From the NCBI RefSeq assembly GCF_050871315.1, contig NZ_JBJLRE010000002.1: 64,000 nt of DNA. One strand, written 5' to 3'. The DNA comes from Kineococcus gynurae (GTDB taxonomy: Bacteria > Actinomycetota > Actinomycetes > Actinomycetales > Kineococcaceae). Position 1 is the stretch's first letter, and each line of letters begins with the position of its first letter. Below the pieces are notes generated by a model that saw only the letters and a list, made by a program, of their open reading frames with translations, was not told the DNA's origin and did no database searches. Positions 33,594 through 42,361 of the stretch are shown here, one piece after another. The translations under genes and the position numbers were made by a program.

Positions 33594-34685
33594 GTGAGCC
33601 AGCCGTCCCCGTCCGCGACCGCCGCCGACCCCGCCCTGCCCGCCGTCCCCGACATCGCCGACGACTGCAACGACTCCGCGACCCTGGCCGCGGACGCCGG
33701 TCGTCCGGCCTGGGACGGGTCGAAGCGGGTCCTGCTCGCGGCGCCGCGCGGGTACTGCGCCGGGGTCGACCGGGCGGTCATCGCGGTGGAGAAGGCGCTG
33801 GAGCTCTACGGCTCGCCCGTCTACGTGCGCAAGGAGATCGTGCACAACAAGCACGTCGTCCGGACGCTGGAGAACCGCGGGGCGATCTTCGTGCAGGAGG
33901 CCGACCAGGTCCCCGAGGGCGCCCACGTCGTGTTCTCCGCCCACGGCGTCAGCCCGGCGGTCCGCGAGCAGGCCGCCGCCCGCAACCTGCAGGCCATCGA
34001 CGCGACGTGCCCTCTGGTGACCAAGGTGCACAAGGAAGCCGTCCGCTTCGCCAAGCAGGACGCCGAGATCCTTCTCATCGGCCACACCGGCCACGAGGAG
34101 GTCGAGGGCACCGCCGGGGAGGCGCCCGACCACATCACGATCATCGACAGCCCCGAGATCGCCGACACCGTGCAGGTGAAGGACCCCGACAACCTGGTCT
34201 GGTTGTCGCAGACCACGTTGAGCGTCGACGAGACCATGGAGACGGTCCGCCGGTTGCGGCAGCGGTTCCCCAACCTGCAGGACCCGCCGAGCGACGACAT
34301 CTGCTACGCCACCCAGAACCGTCAGGTCGCGGTGAAGAAGATCGCCCCCGAGGCCGACCTGGTCGTCGTCGTGGGTTCCGCCAACTCCTCGAACTCCGTG
34401 CGGCTGGTCGAGGTCGCCCTCGACGCCGGCGCCCGCAGCTCCTACCGCGTCGACAACGCCGACGAGATCGACGAGACCTGGCTCGACGGCGTCACCACGG
34501 TCGGGGTCACCTCCGGCGCCTCGGTGCCCGAGATCCTCGTCGAGGAGGTCGTGGAGTGGTTGGCCGCGCGCGGGTACGGCTCGGTCGAGACCGTCACCAC
34601 CGCGCAGGAGGACCTCGTGTTCTCCCTGCCGACCGACCTGCGGCGCGACCTCAAGCGGAAGTCCCTGCCGGTCACGCCCGTCTGA
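33594..34685 (+). CDS. ispH: 4-hydroxy-3-methylbut-2-enyl diphosphate reductase
   Basis: A 363-residue IspH/LytB, last enzyme of the MEP isoprenoid pathway, reducing HMBPP to IPP and DMAPP. The three [4Fe-4S] Cys are present: Cys55 (PRGYCAGVDRA), Cys139 (DATCPLVTKVH) and Cys237 (DDICYATQNRQ). Other signatures are RKEIVHNKHVV, FSAHGVSP and GSANSSNSVRL. The first ~42 residues are an extra, low-complexity N-terminus typical of actinobacterial forms. It corresponds to Rv1110. The 3' end overlaps rmuC tail-to-tail by 14 bp. Confidence 0.96.
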   Translation: MSQPSPSATAADPALPAVPDIADDCNDSATLAADAGRPAWDGSKRVLLAAPRGYCAGVDRAVIAVEKALELYGSPVYVRKEIVHNKHVVRTLENRGAIFVQEADQVPEGAHVVFSAHGVSPAVREQAAARNLQAIDATCPLVTKVHKEAVRFAKQDAEILLIGHTGHEEVEGTAGEAPDHITIIDSPEIADTVQVKDPDNLVWLSQTTLSVDETMETVRRLRQRFPNLQDPPSDDICYATQNRQVAVKKIAPEADLVVVVGSANSSNSVRLVEVALDAGARSSYRVDNADEIDETWLDGVTTVGVTSGASVPEILVEEVVEWLAARGYGSVETVTTAQEDLVFSLPTDLRRDLKRKSLPVTPV

Positions 34686-35817
34686 TCCGGGGGAGGTCCT
34701 CCACCCCCTCCGCCGCCCGCGCGTCGTCCAGCAGTTCCGGTGCGGTCAACGGCCGCACGGTGTCCTGCAACGGGAGCTGACGCTCCAGCTCGCTGTCGGC
34801 GAGGTCCAGGTCGCGGATGCGCCGGGCGGACACCAGCACCCGGCGTTCCAGGGTCCCGACGAACCGGTTGTAGTCCTCGACCGCGCGGGTCAGGGTCCGC
34901 CCGAGCGAGGCGGTGTGACCGCCGAGGGTCCCCAGCCGGTCGTAGAGCTCGCGCCCCACGTCGAACAGTTCGCGCGCGTGGGTGGACACCGCGTCCTGCT
35001 GCCAGGTGAGCGCGACCGTGCGCAGCAGGGCGAGCAGGGTCGTCGGGGTGGCCAGCACCACCCGGCGCGACATCGCGTGCTCCAGCAGGGTCGGGTCGGC
35101 CTCGCAGGCCGCGGCCAGGAACGCCTCCCCGGGCACGAAGCAGACGACGACGTCGGGGGAGTCCGGGACCGCGCTCGGGTACTCCTTGGCCGCCAGCGAG
35201 TCCACGTGCCCGCGCACCGCCTTGGCGTGGGCCAGCAGCTCGGCCCGGCGGGCGTCCACCCCCTCGGCGTCCCCGGCCCGCAGGAACGCCGCCAGCGGGG
35301 CCTTGGCGTCGACCACGAGCTGGCGCTCCCCCGGCAGGTGGACCACGAGGTCGGGGCGGACCGTGCGCCCCGAGGCCGTCGTCAGCGTCGACTGCTCGCT
35401 GAAGTCGACGCGGGCGAGCATCCCGGCGTGCTCGACCACGCGCCGCAGCTGCACCTCGCCCCACGAGCCGCGCGAGCTGGACGCCCGCAGCGCCCCGGCC
35501 AGCGTCGCCGTCTCGGTGCGCAGCGCCTCGGTGCCGCGCGAGACGGCGGTGAGCTGCTCGGTGAGCGCCGCGTACTGCGCGACCCGGTCCCGTTCCAGCG
35601 TCGCGACCTGACGCTCCATCCGGCCCAGGGAGTCCGCGACGGGGTCCAGCGTCGCGGCCAGCTCCCGGGCGGTGTCCGTGCGGGTCTCCAGCTCCGCGAC
35701 CCGGTTCCGCAGCACGTCCCGTTCGCCGGCCAACCACCGGCGCGCGAGCAGCACCCCGAGCGCCACCCCGATCAGCAGCATGGTGAGGGCCAGCAGGAGG
35801 GCGGTGCCGAGGTCCAT
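34672..35817 (-). CDS. rmuC: DNA recombination protein RmuC family
   Basis: A 381-residue protein: an N-terminal membrane helix (TALLLALTMLLIGVALGVLLARRW), a coiled coil to about residue 110, and the RmuC nuclease-like core GSWGEVQLRRVVEHAGM, RPDLVVHLPGERQLVVDAKAPLAAFLRA and SPDVVVCFVPGEAFLAAACEADPTLLEHAM, which carry the PD-(D/E)xK-like residues. RmuC limits DNA inversions and rearrangements in E. coli. ATG 35817 is preferred to the upstream GTG because it directly precedes the membrane helix. Confidence 0.9.
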   Translation of the reverse strand: MDLGTALLLALTMLLIGVALGVLLARRWLAGERDVLRNRVAELETRTDTARELAATLDPVADSLGRMERQVATLERDRVAQYAALTEQLTAVSRGTEALRTETATLAGALRASSSRGSWGEVQLRRVVEHAGMLARVDFSEQSTLTTASGRTVRPDLVVHLPGERQLVVDAKAPLAAFLRAGDAEGVDARRAELLAHAKAVRGHVDSLAAKEYPSAVPDSPDVVVCFVPGEAFLAAACEADPTLLEHAMSRRVVLATPTTLLALLRTVALTWQQDAVSTHARELFDVGRELYDRLGTLGGHTASLGRTLTRAVEDYNRFVGTLERRVLVSARRIRDLDLADSELERQLPLQDTVRPLTAPELLDDARAAEGVEDLPRIRRA

Positions 35818-36016
35818 GGTCGGCACTCTGGCACCCGCCTCCGACACGGGCGCGTCCCTCCGTTCGCGGAGATCCCGCGAAGATGCCTGCCCGCGTGATC
35901 ACAGCGTGCTACAACGCAGCGTGATCGAGAGCCCGGTCAGAACCGCCCCCGCTGCGTCGACGACCTCGGCGCCCCGTCCGGGCGCCCGTCCGGACGGTCG
36001 CTGACGGCCCCGGACG

Positions 36017-36541
36017 GTGCCCGCGCTCGACGTCACGCTCGCCCTCGCCGGGACGACCGGTCTGGCCTTCGTCTCCGCCGCCGTCCCCGTCGTGAACGCC
36101 GAGGCGCTCACGCTGGCCGGTGCCGCCGCGACCCCGGGGGGCGTGCACCCCGCCCTCGTCGTCCTGGCCGTCACCCTCGGGCAGACGCTCGGCAAGGTCG
36201 CCCTCTTCCTCGTCGCCCGCAGCGGCTCGGTCGTGTGGGCGCGGCGGCTGCGCCTCGACCGGCACCGCCACCCCGTGCAGCGCCGCCCGCGGCACTGGCC
36301 ACCGGTCGTCGCGCGTCCCGTCCGGTTCGTGAAGGACTGGACGGTCCGGGCTCTCGACTCCCCGGTCGCGACGGCTCCGCTGGTCCTGGTGAGCGCGGTC
36401 TTCGGGATCCCGCCGCTGCTGGTCGTCACCGTGGCCCTGGGGGTGCGCGGACGGGGACTGCGGGTCTTCGTCCCCTGCTGCTTCGCCGGGCGACTCGTGC
36501 GGTTCGGGCTGCTGGCGGCCTCGGTCACGGCCGTCTTCTGA
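36017..36541 (+). CDS. Small VTT/DedA-like membrane protein
   Basis: A 174-residue protein with about four hydrophobic segments. VVNAEALTLAGAAATPGGVHPALVVLAVTLGQTLGKVALFLVAR resembles the helical-hairpin core of VTT/YqaA proteins, and PLVLVSAVFGIPPLLVVTVALGVRGRGLRVF matches the re-entrant GxPxxxxx(A/G)G region. Family members act in lipid scrambling or ion and antimicrobial tolerance; no specific role is inferred. The start GTG 36017 is uncertain. It overlaps the convergent APC permease by 17 bp. The 199-bp gap upstream (35818-36016) holds only short CAGCGTG repeats. Confidence 0.65.
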   Translation: MPALDVTLALAGTTGLAFVSAAVPVVNAEALTLAGAAATPGGVHPALVVLAVTLGQTLGKVALFLVARSGSVVWARRLRLDRHRHPVQRRPRHWPPVVARPVRFVKDWTVRALDSPVATAPLVLVSAVFGIPPLLVVTVALGVRGRGLRVFVPCCFAGRLVRFGLLAASVTAVF

Positions 36542-37760
36542 GCGGGCGGCGCACCGCGAAGACGACCGCTCCCACCGCGAGGACCGCGGCCCCGCCCAGC
36601 AGGGAGGGGACCGGCACGGCGACCGCCAGCGCGAGGCACCCCAGCAACCCCAGCGCCGGGACCACGCGGTCCCGGACGGCGGCGGACAACGTCCAGGCGC
36701 TCGCGTTGGCGACGGCGTAGTAGACGAGCACCGCGAACGAGGAGAAGCCGATCACCGCGCGGACGTCGGCGACCGCGGCCACGACGGCGACCACCGCCCC
36801 CACGACCAGCTCGGCCCGGTGCGGAACCCCGTGCCGGGGGTGCACGGCGGCGAGCGCGGAGGGCAGGTGCCGGTCGCGGGCCAGGGCCAGCACGGTCCGG
36901 GAGATCCCCAGGATCACCGCCAGCAACGAGCCGAGCGCCGCCACCGCCGCCAATCCCCGCACCGCGGGGACGAGGGCCTCGTACCCCGCCGCGCGCACCG
37001 CGGCCTCCACGGGCGCGCTCGCCCCGGCGAGGTCGTCCCCCAGGATCGAGAGCAGGGTCAGCGCGACCGCCAGGTAGACCAGGACCGTCACGAGCAGGGC
37101 CACCGAGACGGCGCGGGGGATCGTCCGGGCCGGGTCGCGGACCTCCTCGCCCAGCGTCGTGATCCGTGCGTACCCCGCGAAGGCGAAGAACAGCAGCGCA
37201 GCCCCCTGCAGCAGCCCACCCGCCGACCAGTCCCCGCCGGCCCCGTCCGCGAAGCGGTCCGGGCCGGGAGAGAGAAGGCCCAGCAGCACGAACCCGCCCA
37301 GCCCGAGCAGCACCACGGTCACCAGGACCCGGGTCAGCCGCGCCGACTTCTGCACCCCCAGGTAGCTGACGGTGGTCAGGGCGAGCACCGCGACCACCGC
37401 CACGACGGGGGCCTGCTCCGGCCACGCGTACAGCCCGACCGTCAGGGCCATCGCCGCGGCGGAAGCGGTCTTGCCGACCACGAACCCCCACCCGGCCAGG
37501 TACCCCCAGAACGGGCCCAACCGTTCCCGGCCGTAGACGTAGGTCCCGCCCGAGGCGGGGTAGCGGGCCGCGAGCCGCGCCGAGGACGTGCCGTTGCACC
37601 ATGCGACGCCGGCGGCGACCAGCAGGGCCGGGAGCAGGGCGGGCCCGGCGGCGCTCGCGGCGGGGCCGAAGGACACGAAGATCCCGGCCCCGATCATCGA
37701 GCCGAGGCCGAGGACGACCGCGTCGAGCAGGCCGAGGCGACGGGTCAGCGGGGCGCTCAT
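36525..37760 (-). CDS. APC-family amino-acid permease
   Basis: A 411-residue transporter with about 12 membrane segments. The substrate-binding unwound helix is GLGSMIGAGIFVSFGPAAS; WCNGTSSARLAARYPASGGTYVYGRERLGPFWGYLAGWGFVVGKTASAA and FFAFAGYARITTLGEEVRDPARTIPRAV are typical of the APA/CAT families. It would take up an amino acid or amine by ion coupling; the substrate is unknown. ATG 37760 begins MSAPLTRRLGLLDAV, the usual start of the family. It is divergent from ychF, 94 bp apart. Confidence 0.9.
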   Translation of the reverse strand: MSAPLTRRLGLLDAVVLGLGSMIGAGIFVSFGPAASAAGPALLPALLVAAGVAWCNGTSSARLAARYPASGGTYVYGRERLGPFWGYLAGWGFVVGKTASAAAMALTVGLYAWPEQAPVVAVVAVLALTTVSYLGVQKSARLTRVLVTVVLLGLGGFVLLGLLSPGPDRFADGAGGDWSAGGLLQGAALLFFAFAGYARITTLGEEVRDPARTIPRAVSVALLVTVLVYLAVALTLLSILGDDLAGASAPVEAAVRAAGYEALVPAVRGLAAVAALGSLLAVILGISRTVLALARDRHLPSALAAVHPRHGVPHRAELVVGAVVAVVAAVADVRAVIGFSSFAVLVYYAVANASAWTLSAAVRDRVVPALGLLGCLALAVAVPVPSLLGGAAVLAVGAVVFAVRRPLRRRP

Positions 37761-37839
37761 CCGGTGCCGGTCTCCTTGCACGCCGGGGGCGGGCGGTCCG
37801 CGCGGACCGTGATCGGCGCCCACGCTACCCAGGGGCGGG

Positions 37840-37845
37840 TAGGCT
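37840..37845 (+). promoter_or_regulatory. -10 element for ychF (leaderless type)
   Basis: TAGGCT followed by 9 nt and GTG 37855. A small dyad CTACCC/GGGTAG (37825-37830, 37837-37842) overlaps it. Confidence 0.4.
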
Positions 37846-37854
37846 CCACGTCCC

Positions 37855-38940
37855 GTGGCACTCACCATCGGCATCGTCGGTCTCCCCAACGTCGGAAAGT
37901 CGACGCTGTTCAACGCGTTGACCAAGAACGACGCCCTCGCGGCGAACTACCCCTTCGCCACGATCGAGCCCAACGTGGGCATCGTCCCTCTCCCGGACCC
38001 GCGGCTGCAGCAGCTCGCCGACGTCTTCAACAGCGAGAAGCTCGTGCCCGCCACCGTGTCGTTCGTGGACATCGCCGGGATCGTCAAGGGCGCCAGCGAG
38101 GGAGAGGGCCTGGGCAACAAGTTCCTCGCCAACATCCGCGAGGCCGACGCGATCTGCCAGGTGACCCGCGCGTTCGCCGACCCCGACGTCGTGCACGTCG
38201 CCGGGACGGTGGACCCCTCCGACGACATCAGCACCGTCCACACCGAGCTGGTGCTGGCCGACCTGCAGACCCTGGAGCGGGCCATCCCGCGCCTGGAGAA
38301 GGAGGTCAAGGGCAAGAAGGCCGACCCGGCCGTCCTCACCGCCGCCCAGGCCGCCGCCACCGTCCTCGACTCCGGCCGTCCGCTGTCGGCCGCGACCGCC
38401 AAGGACGGCGTCGACGTCGCCCAGCTCCGCGAGCTGGGGCTGCTCACCACCAAGCCGTTCCTCTACGTGTTCAACGTGGACGAGACCGTGCTGGGTGACG
38501 AGGCCCGCAAGGACGAGCTCCGCGCGATCGTCGCCCCCGCCGAGGCCGTGTTCCTCGACGCCAAGCTCGAGTCCGAGCTCGTCGAGCTCGACGCCGAGGA
38601 GGCCGCCGAGCTCCTGGCCAGCGTCGGGCAGACCGAGTCCGGCCTCGACCAGCTCGCCCGCGTCGGCTTCGCCACCCTCGGCCTGCAGACCTACCTGACC
38701 GCCGGCCCGAAGGAGTCCCGCGCCTGGACGATCCGCCAGGGCTGGACCGCCCCCCAGGCCGCCGGGGTCATCCACACCGACTTCCAGCGCGGCTTCATCA
38801 AGGCCGAGGTCGTCGGGTTCGAGGATCTGATCGCCGCCGGGACGATGGCCGACGCCAAGGCGGCCGGCAAGGTCCGGATCGAGGGCAAGGAGTACGTCAT
38901 GGCCGACGGGGACGTGGTGGAGTTCCGCTTCAACGTCTGA
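37855..38940 (+). CDS. ychF: Ribosome-binding ATPase/GTPase YchF
   Basis: A 361-residue Obg-family protein: P-loop GLPNVGKSTLFNALTKN near residue 8, switch region NYPFATIEPNVGIVPLPDPRL, DIAGIVKGASEGEGLGNKFLANIREADAI, NVDE as the altered G4 that favours ATP, and a C-terminal TGS domain (FQRGFIKAEVVGFEDLI...GKEYVMADGDVVEFRFNV). It binds ribosomes and affects stress responses. It corresponds to Rv1112. It ends 3 bp from the convergent CDF gene. Confidence 0.96.
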   Translation: MALTIGIVGLPNVGKSTLFNALTKNDALAANYPFATIEPNVGIVPLPDPRLQQLADVFNSEKLVPATVSFVDIAGIVKGASEGEGLGNKFLANIREADAICQVTRAFADPDVVHVAGTVDPSDDISTVHTELVLADLQTLERAIPRLEKEVKGKKADPAVLTAAQAAATVLDSGRPLSAATAKDGVDVAQLRELGLLTTKPFLYVFNVDETVLGDEARKDELRAIVAPAEAVFLDAKLESELVELDAEEAAELLASVGQTESGLDQLARVGFATLGLQTYLTAGPKESRAWTIRQGWTAPQAAGVIHTDFQRGFIKAEVVGFEDLIAAGTMADAKAAGKVRIEGKEYVMADGDVVEFRFNV

Positions 38941-38942
38941 CT

Positions 38943-39644
38943 TCAGCAGCACCCGTCGCCGCAGGTGCCGGCGGATTCGTCGGCCCGCCCGACCAGCGTC
39001 GCCACCCCCGGAGGGCAGCAGCCGTCGCCCCGCCAGGCCGCGACCCCTTCCTTCACCGCCACGGCCGCGATCACCAGGCCGGCGACGGGGTCCGCCCACG
39101 TCCACTGCAGCAGCGAGTTCGCCAGCAGGCCGAGCAGCAGCACCGCGGACAGGTACGTGCACAGCAAGGTCTGCTTCGAGTCCGCGACCGCGGAGGCGGA
39201 TCCGAGGCGTCGCCCGGCCCGTCGTTGGGCCAGGGACAGGAACGGCATGATCAGCAGCGACAGGGTCGCGAGGACGATCCCCACGGTGGAGGGTCGCGCC
39301 TCGTGCCCCCCGGCCAGGGCGAGGACCGAGTCCACCGTCACGTACAGGGCGAGGACGAAGAACGACACGGCGGTGACGCGCAGGGCGCGGCGCTCCCGCG
39401 CCTGACGACGGTCGTGGTCGGCGGCGGAGAACTGCCAGGCCACCGCTGCGGCCGACGTCACCTCGATGACGGAGTCCAGCCCGAAGGCGATCAGCGCCCC
39501 CGAGGAGGCGACCGACCCGGCGGCGAGGGCCACGACCGCCTCGACGACGTTGTAGGCGATGGTGGCGGCGACCAGGAGCCGGATGCGCCGGACGAGCAGC
39601 GTGCGGTCGGACTCCGCCGTGACCAGCGGCAGCGGGGCGACCAT
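38943..39644 (-). CDS. Cation diffusion facilitator family transporter
   Basis: A 233-residue protein with six membrane segments. TM2 carries GLDSVIEVTSAAAV and TM5 carries a DSKQTLLCTYLSAVLLLGL and WADPVAGLVIAAVAV pair, providing the metal-site Asp residues. The usual cytoplasmic dimerisation domain is missing and is replaced by a short Cys-rich tail with three clusters (GDGCCPP, AGTCGDGCC). It probably exports Zn, Cd or similar ions. Its ATG shares a base with the stop of the CmtR-like gene, so both are co-expressed and metal-induced. Confidence 0.85.
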   Translation of the reverse strand: MVAPLPLVTAESDRTLLVRRIRLLVAATIAYNVVEAVVALAAGSVASSGALIAFGLDSVIEVTSAAAVAWQFSAADHDRRQARERRALRVTAVSFFVLALYVTVDSVLALAGGHEARPSTVGIVLATLSLLIMPFLSLAQRRAGRRLGSASAVADSKQTLLCTYLSAVLLLGLLANSLLQWTWADPVAGLVIAAVAVKEGVAAWRGDGCCPPGVATLVGRADESAGTCGDGCC

Positions 39645-39982
39645 CAGCAGCACCCCTCGGACGGTGCCTGGGCGCAGGCACCCCGGTCGGCCTCCACCGC
39701 CAGGACGACGCGGCGCAGGTCGTCCAGGGCGTGGGCGAGGCGGTGGTCGGCGAGCTCGTACCGCAGGCGGCGACCGTCGGGGGTCGCCACCACGAGACCG
39801 CAGCCCCGGAGGCAGGCGAGGTGGTTGGACAACCGCGACCGCGAGACCGACAGCGCCTCGGCCAGGTCGGCCGGGTAACCGGGACCGTCGAGCAGCGCCA
39901 GCAGCAGTCGGCAGCGCACCGGGTCCACCAGGGCCTTGCCGAGACGACCCAGGATCTCGACGTCGGTGGCGGTGGAGAGCAT
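39644..39982 (-). CDS. ArsR-family metal sensor, CmtR-like
   Basis: A 112-residue winged-helix repressor. The recognition helix region SVSRSRLSNHLACLRGCGLVVATPDGRRLRYELAD closely follows M. tuberculosis CmtR. Cys57, Cys61 and Cys103 sit at or within one residue of the CmtR Cd(II)/Pb(II) ligands (57, 61, 102); there is also Cys24 and a terminal GCC. It should repress the adjoining CDF gene until Cd, Pb or Zn binds. The start ATG 39982 has TATCGT 7 nt upstream and no Shine-Dalgarno. Confidence 0.88.
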   Translation of the reverse strand: MLSTATDVEILGRLGKALVDPVRCRLLLALLDGPGYPADLAEALSVSRSRLSNHLACLRGCGLVVATPDGRRLRYELADHRLAHALDDLRRVVLAVEADRGACAQAPSEGCC

Positions 39983-39989
39983 GGCCGCG

Positions 39990-40029
39990 ACGATACACGA
40001 TTCGCTGAACTCACGAAGGGCTGAATCGT
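39990..40029 (-). promoter_or_regulatory. CmtR-like/CDF promoter and operator
   Basis: TATCGT (39990-39995, minus strand) is 7 nt before ATG 39982. An inverted repeat ACGATTC (39997-40003) and GAATCGT (40023-40029) brackets the expected -35, and an inner TTCG/CGAA dyad lies within it (40001-40016). It fits an ArsR-family operator. Confidence 0.5.
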
Positions 40030-40091
40030 CGGAACCGAGGCCCGGCGCCCACCTCGGGATGGTCGGTCGCGGGTCGTGACAGGGTTCTGCC

Positions 40092-41261
40092 GTGATCGAC
40101 CAGCGCCTCGCCCAGCCCGTGTCCGCGGGCGTGGTCTCCGCCCTCGTGGGGTTCACCAGCTCGTTCGTCATCCTGCTCAGCGGGTTCGCGGCGGTGGGGG
40201 CCGACCCCGGCCAGGCCTCCTCGGGGTTGCTGGCCGCCGCGGTGACGATGGGCCTCGGCTCGATCGTGCTCTCCCGCTGGACCCGCACCCCGATCACGAC
40301 GGCGTGGTCGACCCCCGGTGCGGCGCTGCTGGTGACGACCGGGACGGTCGACGGCGGATGGCCCGCGGCGGTGGGGGCGTTCCTGGTCACCGGAATGCTC
40401 ATCCTGTTCACCGGGATCCTGCCGCAGCTCGGTGAGCTGATCGCCCGGATCCCGACCGCCGTGGCCCAGGCGATGCTCGCGGGTGTCCTGCTGAAACTCT
40501 GCCTCGGTCCGGTGACCGGGCTCACCGAATCTCCCCTCGCGGTGGCCCCGGTGATCCTCGTCTGGCTGCTGGGCGTGCGGTTCGCGCCGCGCTGGGCGGT
40601 CCCGCTGGCCTTCCTGGCCGCGGCCGTCGTCATCGGGGTCCACGTCCTGATCGGGGGAGTTACCACGGGTTCCGTGTCGCTGGTCCCGCACGTGGAGTTC
40701 ACCGCCCCGGTGTTCACCCTCGCCGGCATCACGGGGATCGCGCTGCCCCTGTTCCTCGTCACCATGGCCGCGCAGAACGTTCCCGGGGTGGCCGTGATGA
40801 AAGGCCTCGGGTACGAGGTCCCGTGGCGGCGTTCGATGGTGGTCACCGGCGTCGGCACCCTGGTGGGCGCCCCCGCCGGGAGTCATGCGATCAACCTCGC
40901 CGCCATCAGCGCGGCGCTCGCGGCTGGCCCGGAGGCCGGGCCCGACCGGTGCCGCCGGTGGATCGCCGCCCAGACCTCCGGGATCGTGCTCGTCCTGCTC
41001 GGGGTCGCGTCGTCCGCGTTCGGGGCGTTGGTGGCGCTCGCCCCCACCGGGGTCGTCGCCGCGGTGGCGGGGCTCGCGCTGCTGGGCACGCTCGCGGCGT
41101 CCCTGCAGGCCGCGCTGCACGAACCGGCGGACCGGTTGCCCGCGATCGCCGCGTTCGTGACCGCCGCCTCCGGGGTGGCGATCGCCGGGGTGAGCGCGGC
41201 GTTCTGGGCGCTCGCGGTCGGGCTGGTGGTGCGGTGGGTGCTGCGGACGGGGCGGGCCTGA
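40092..41261 (+). CDS. benE: BenE-family transporter
   Basis: A 389-residue protein with about 12 membrane segments. QPVSAGVVSALVGFTSSFVILLSGFAAVGADPGQASSGL, WSTPGAALL, PQLGELIARIPTAVAQAMLAGVLLKLCL and GVAVMKGLGYEVPWRRSMVVTGVGTLVGAPAGSHAINLAAISAAL are the BenE signature blocks. BenE in Acinetobacter is a benzoate:H+ symporter; no benzoate catabolic genes are here, so the substrate is open. GTG 40092 is divergent from the CmtR-like gene. Confidence 0.88.
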   Translation: MIDQRLAQPVSAGVVSALVGFTSSFVILLSGFAAVGADPGQASSGLLAAAVTMGLGSIVLSRWTRTPITTAWSTPGAALLVTTGTVDGGWPAAVGAFLVTGMLILFTGILPQLGELIARIPTAVAQAMLAGVLLKLCLGPVTGLTESPLAVAPVILVWLLGVRFAPRWAVPLAFLAAAVVIGVHVLIGGVTTGSVSLVPHVEFTAPVFTLAGITGIALPLFLVTMAAQNVPGVAVMKGLGYEVPWRRSMVVTGVGTLVGAPAGSHAINLAAISAALAAGPEAGPDRCRRWIAAQTSGIVLVLLGVASSAFGALVALAPTGVVAAVAGLALLGTLAASLQAALHEPADRLPAIAAFVTAASGVAIAGVSAAFWALAVGLVVRWVLRTGRA

Positions 41262-41277
41262 CGGCACCGGGGTCCGG

Positions 41278-42354
41278 TCAGGATGCGGGGAAGAATCGGC
41301 CCCGGGCCCACAGCGCGACGTAGACCAGGCCGACCAGGACCGGCACCTCGATCAGCGGTCCGACCACCCCGGCCAGTGCCTGCCCGGAACTCACCCCGAA
41401 CGTCCCGATGGCGACCGCGATTGCGAGTTCGAAGTTGTTGCCGGCGGCGGTGAAGCTCAGCGTCGCGGTCCGGGGGTAACCGAGACCGAGGGCCCGCCCC
41501 AGGGCGAACGACCCGGCGAACATGACGAGGAAGTAGGCCAGCAGCGGCAGGGCGATCCGGGCGACGTCGCCCGGCCGGGACGTGACCGCCTCGCCCTGCA
41601 GGGCGAACAGGACGACGATGGTGAAGAGCAGCCCGTAGAGGGCGAACGGTCCGATGCGGGGGAGGAACTCCGACTCGTACCAGACCCGCCCCCGGCGACG
41701 TTCCCCGACCACGCGGGTCAGGTATCCCGCTGCGAGGGGGATGCCCAGGAACACGAGCACCGAGACGAGGATCGCCCCGACGGAGAAATCGGCGCTCGTG
41801 GTGGGCAGCCCCAACCACCCGGGCAGCACCTGCAGGTAGAACCAGCCGAGGGCCGCGAACGCGACGATCTGGAACACGGAGTTCAGGGCCACGAGGACGG
41901 CGGCGGCCTCCCGGTCACCGCACGACAGGTCGTTCCAGATCAGCACCATGGCGATGCACCGCGCCAGACCGACGATGACCAGCCCCGTGCGGTACTCGGG
42001 CTGGTCGGGCAGGAGCAGCCAGGCGAGGGAGAACATGACCGCCGGGCCGACGACCCAGTTGAGGACGAGCGAGCTCACCAGGAGGCGGCGGTCACCGGTG
42101 ACCCGGCCCGTCTCGGAATAGCGGACCTTCGCGAGGACCGGGTACATCATCAGCAGCAGGCCGAGCGCGACCGGCAGGCTCACCGAACCGATCTCGACCG
42201 CCGCGAGGGCTTCGTCGAGCCCGGGGACGCCCCGACCGAGCAGAAGACCCACGCCCATCGCCGCGACGATCCACACCGGGAGGAGTCGGTCCAGCCGGGA
42301 CAACCCGTCGAGGACGGGGACGGCGTTCGAGGAGGGTTCGGTGCGGGCGACCAC
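41278..42354 (-). CDS. acr3: Arsenite efflux transporter Acr3
   Basis: A 358-residue Acr3 (BART superfamily) with ten predicted helices. The arsenite-essential Cys is in VGLARCIAMVLIWNDLSCGDREAAAVLVALNSVFQIVAF, and the conserved Glu motif is FTAAGNNFELAIAVAIG. It exports As(OH)3 driven by the proton gradient. GTG 42354 is chosen because -35 TTGACA, a 17-bp spacer, CAGGGT and 7 nt lead exactly to it; a longer TTG start at 42390 would read through the promoter. It is divergent from arsR-arsC. Confidence 0.94.
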   Translation of the reverse strand: MVARTEPSSNAVPVLDGLSRLDRLLPVWIVAAMGVGLLLGRGVPGLDEALAAVEIGSVSLPVALGLLLMMYPVLAKVRYSETGRVTGDRRLLVSSLVLNWVVGPAVMFSLAWLLLPDQPEYRTGLVIVGLARCIAMVLIWNDLSCGDREAAAVLVALNSVFQIVAFAALGWFYLQVLPGWLGLPTTSADFSVGAILVSVLVFLGIPLAAGYLTRVVGERRRGRVWYESEFLPRIGPFALYGLLFTIVVLFALQGEAVTSRPGDVARIALPLLAYFLVMFAGSFALGRALGLGYPRTATLSFTAAGNNFELAIAVAIGTFGVSSGQALAGVVGPLIEVPVLVGLVYVALWARGRFFPAS

Positions 42355-42361
42355 GGCGACG

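Noticed and set aside
35895..35926. GTGATC/GATCAC inverted repeat with two CAGCGTG copies upstream of the VTT-like gene
   Set aside because: Short arms (6 bp), no clear promoter nearby and unclear gene start; could be chance in GC-rich DNA.
35921..36004. 27-codon frame GTG...TGA before the VTT-like gene
   Set aside because: No ribosome-binding site, Pro/Arg/Ala-rich composition and no leader logic; not supported.
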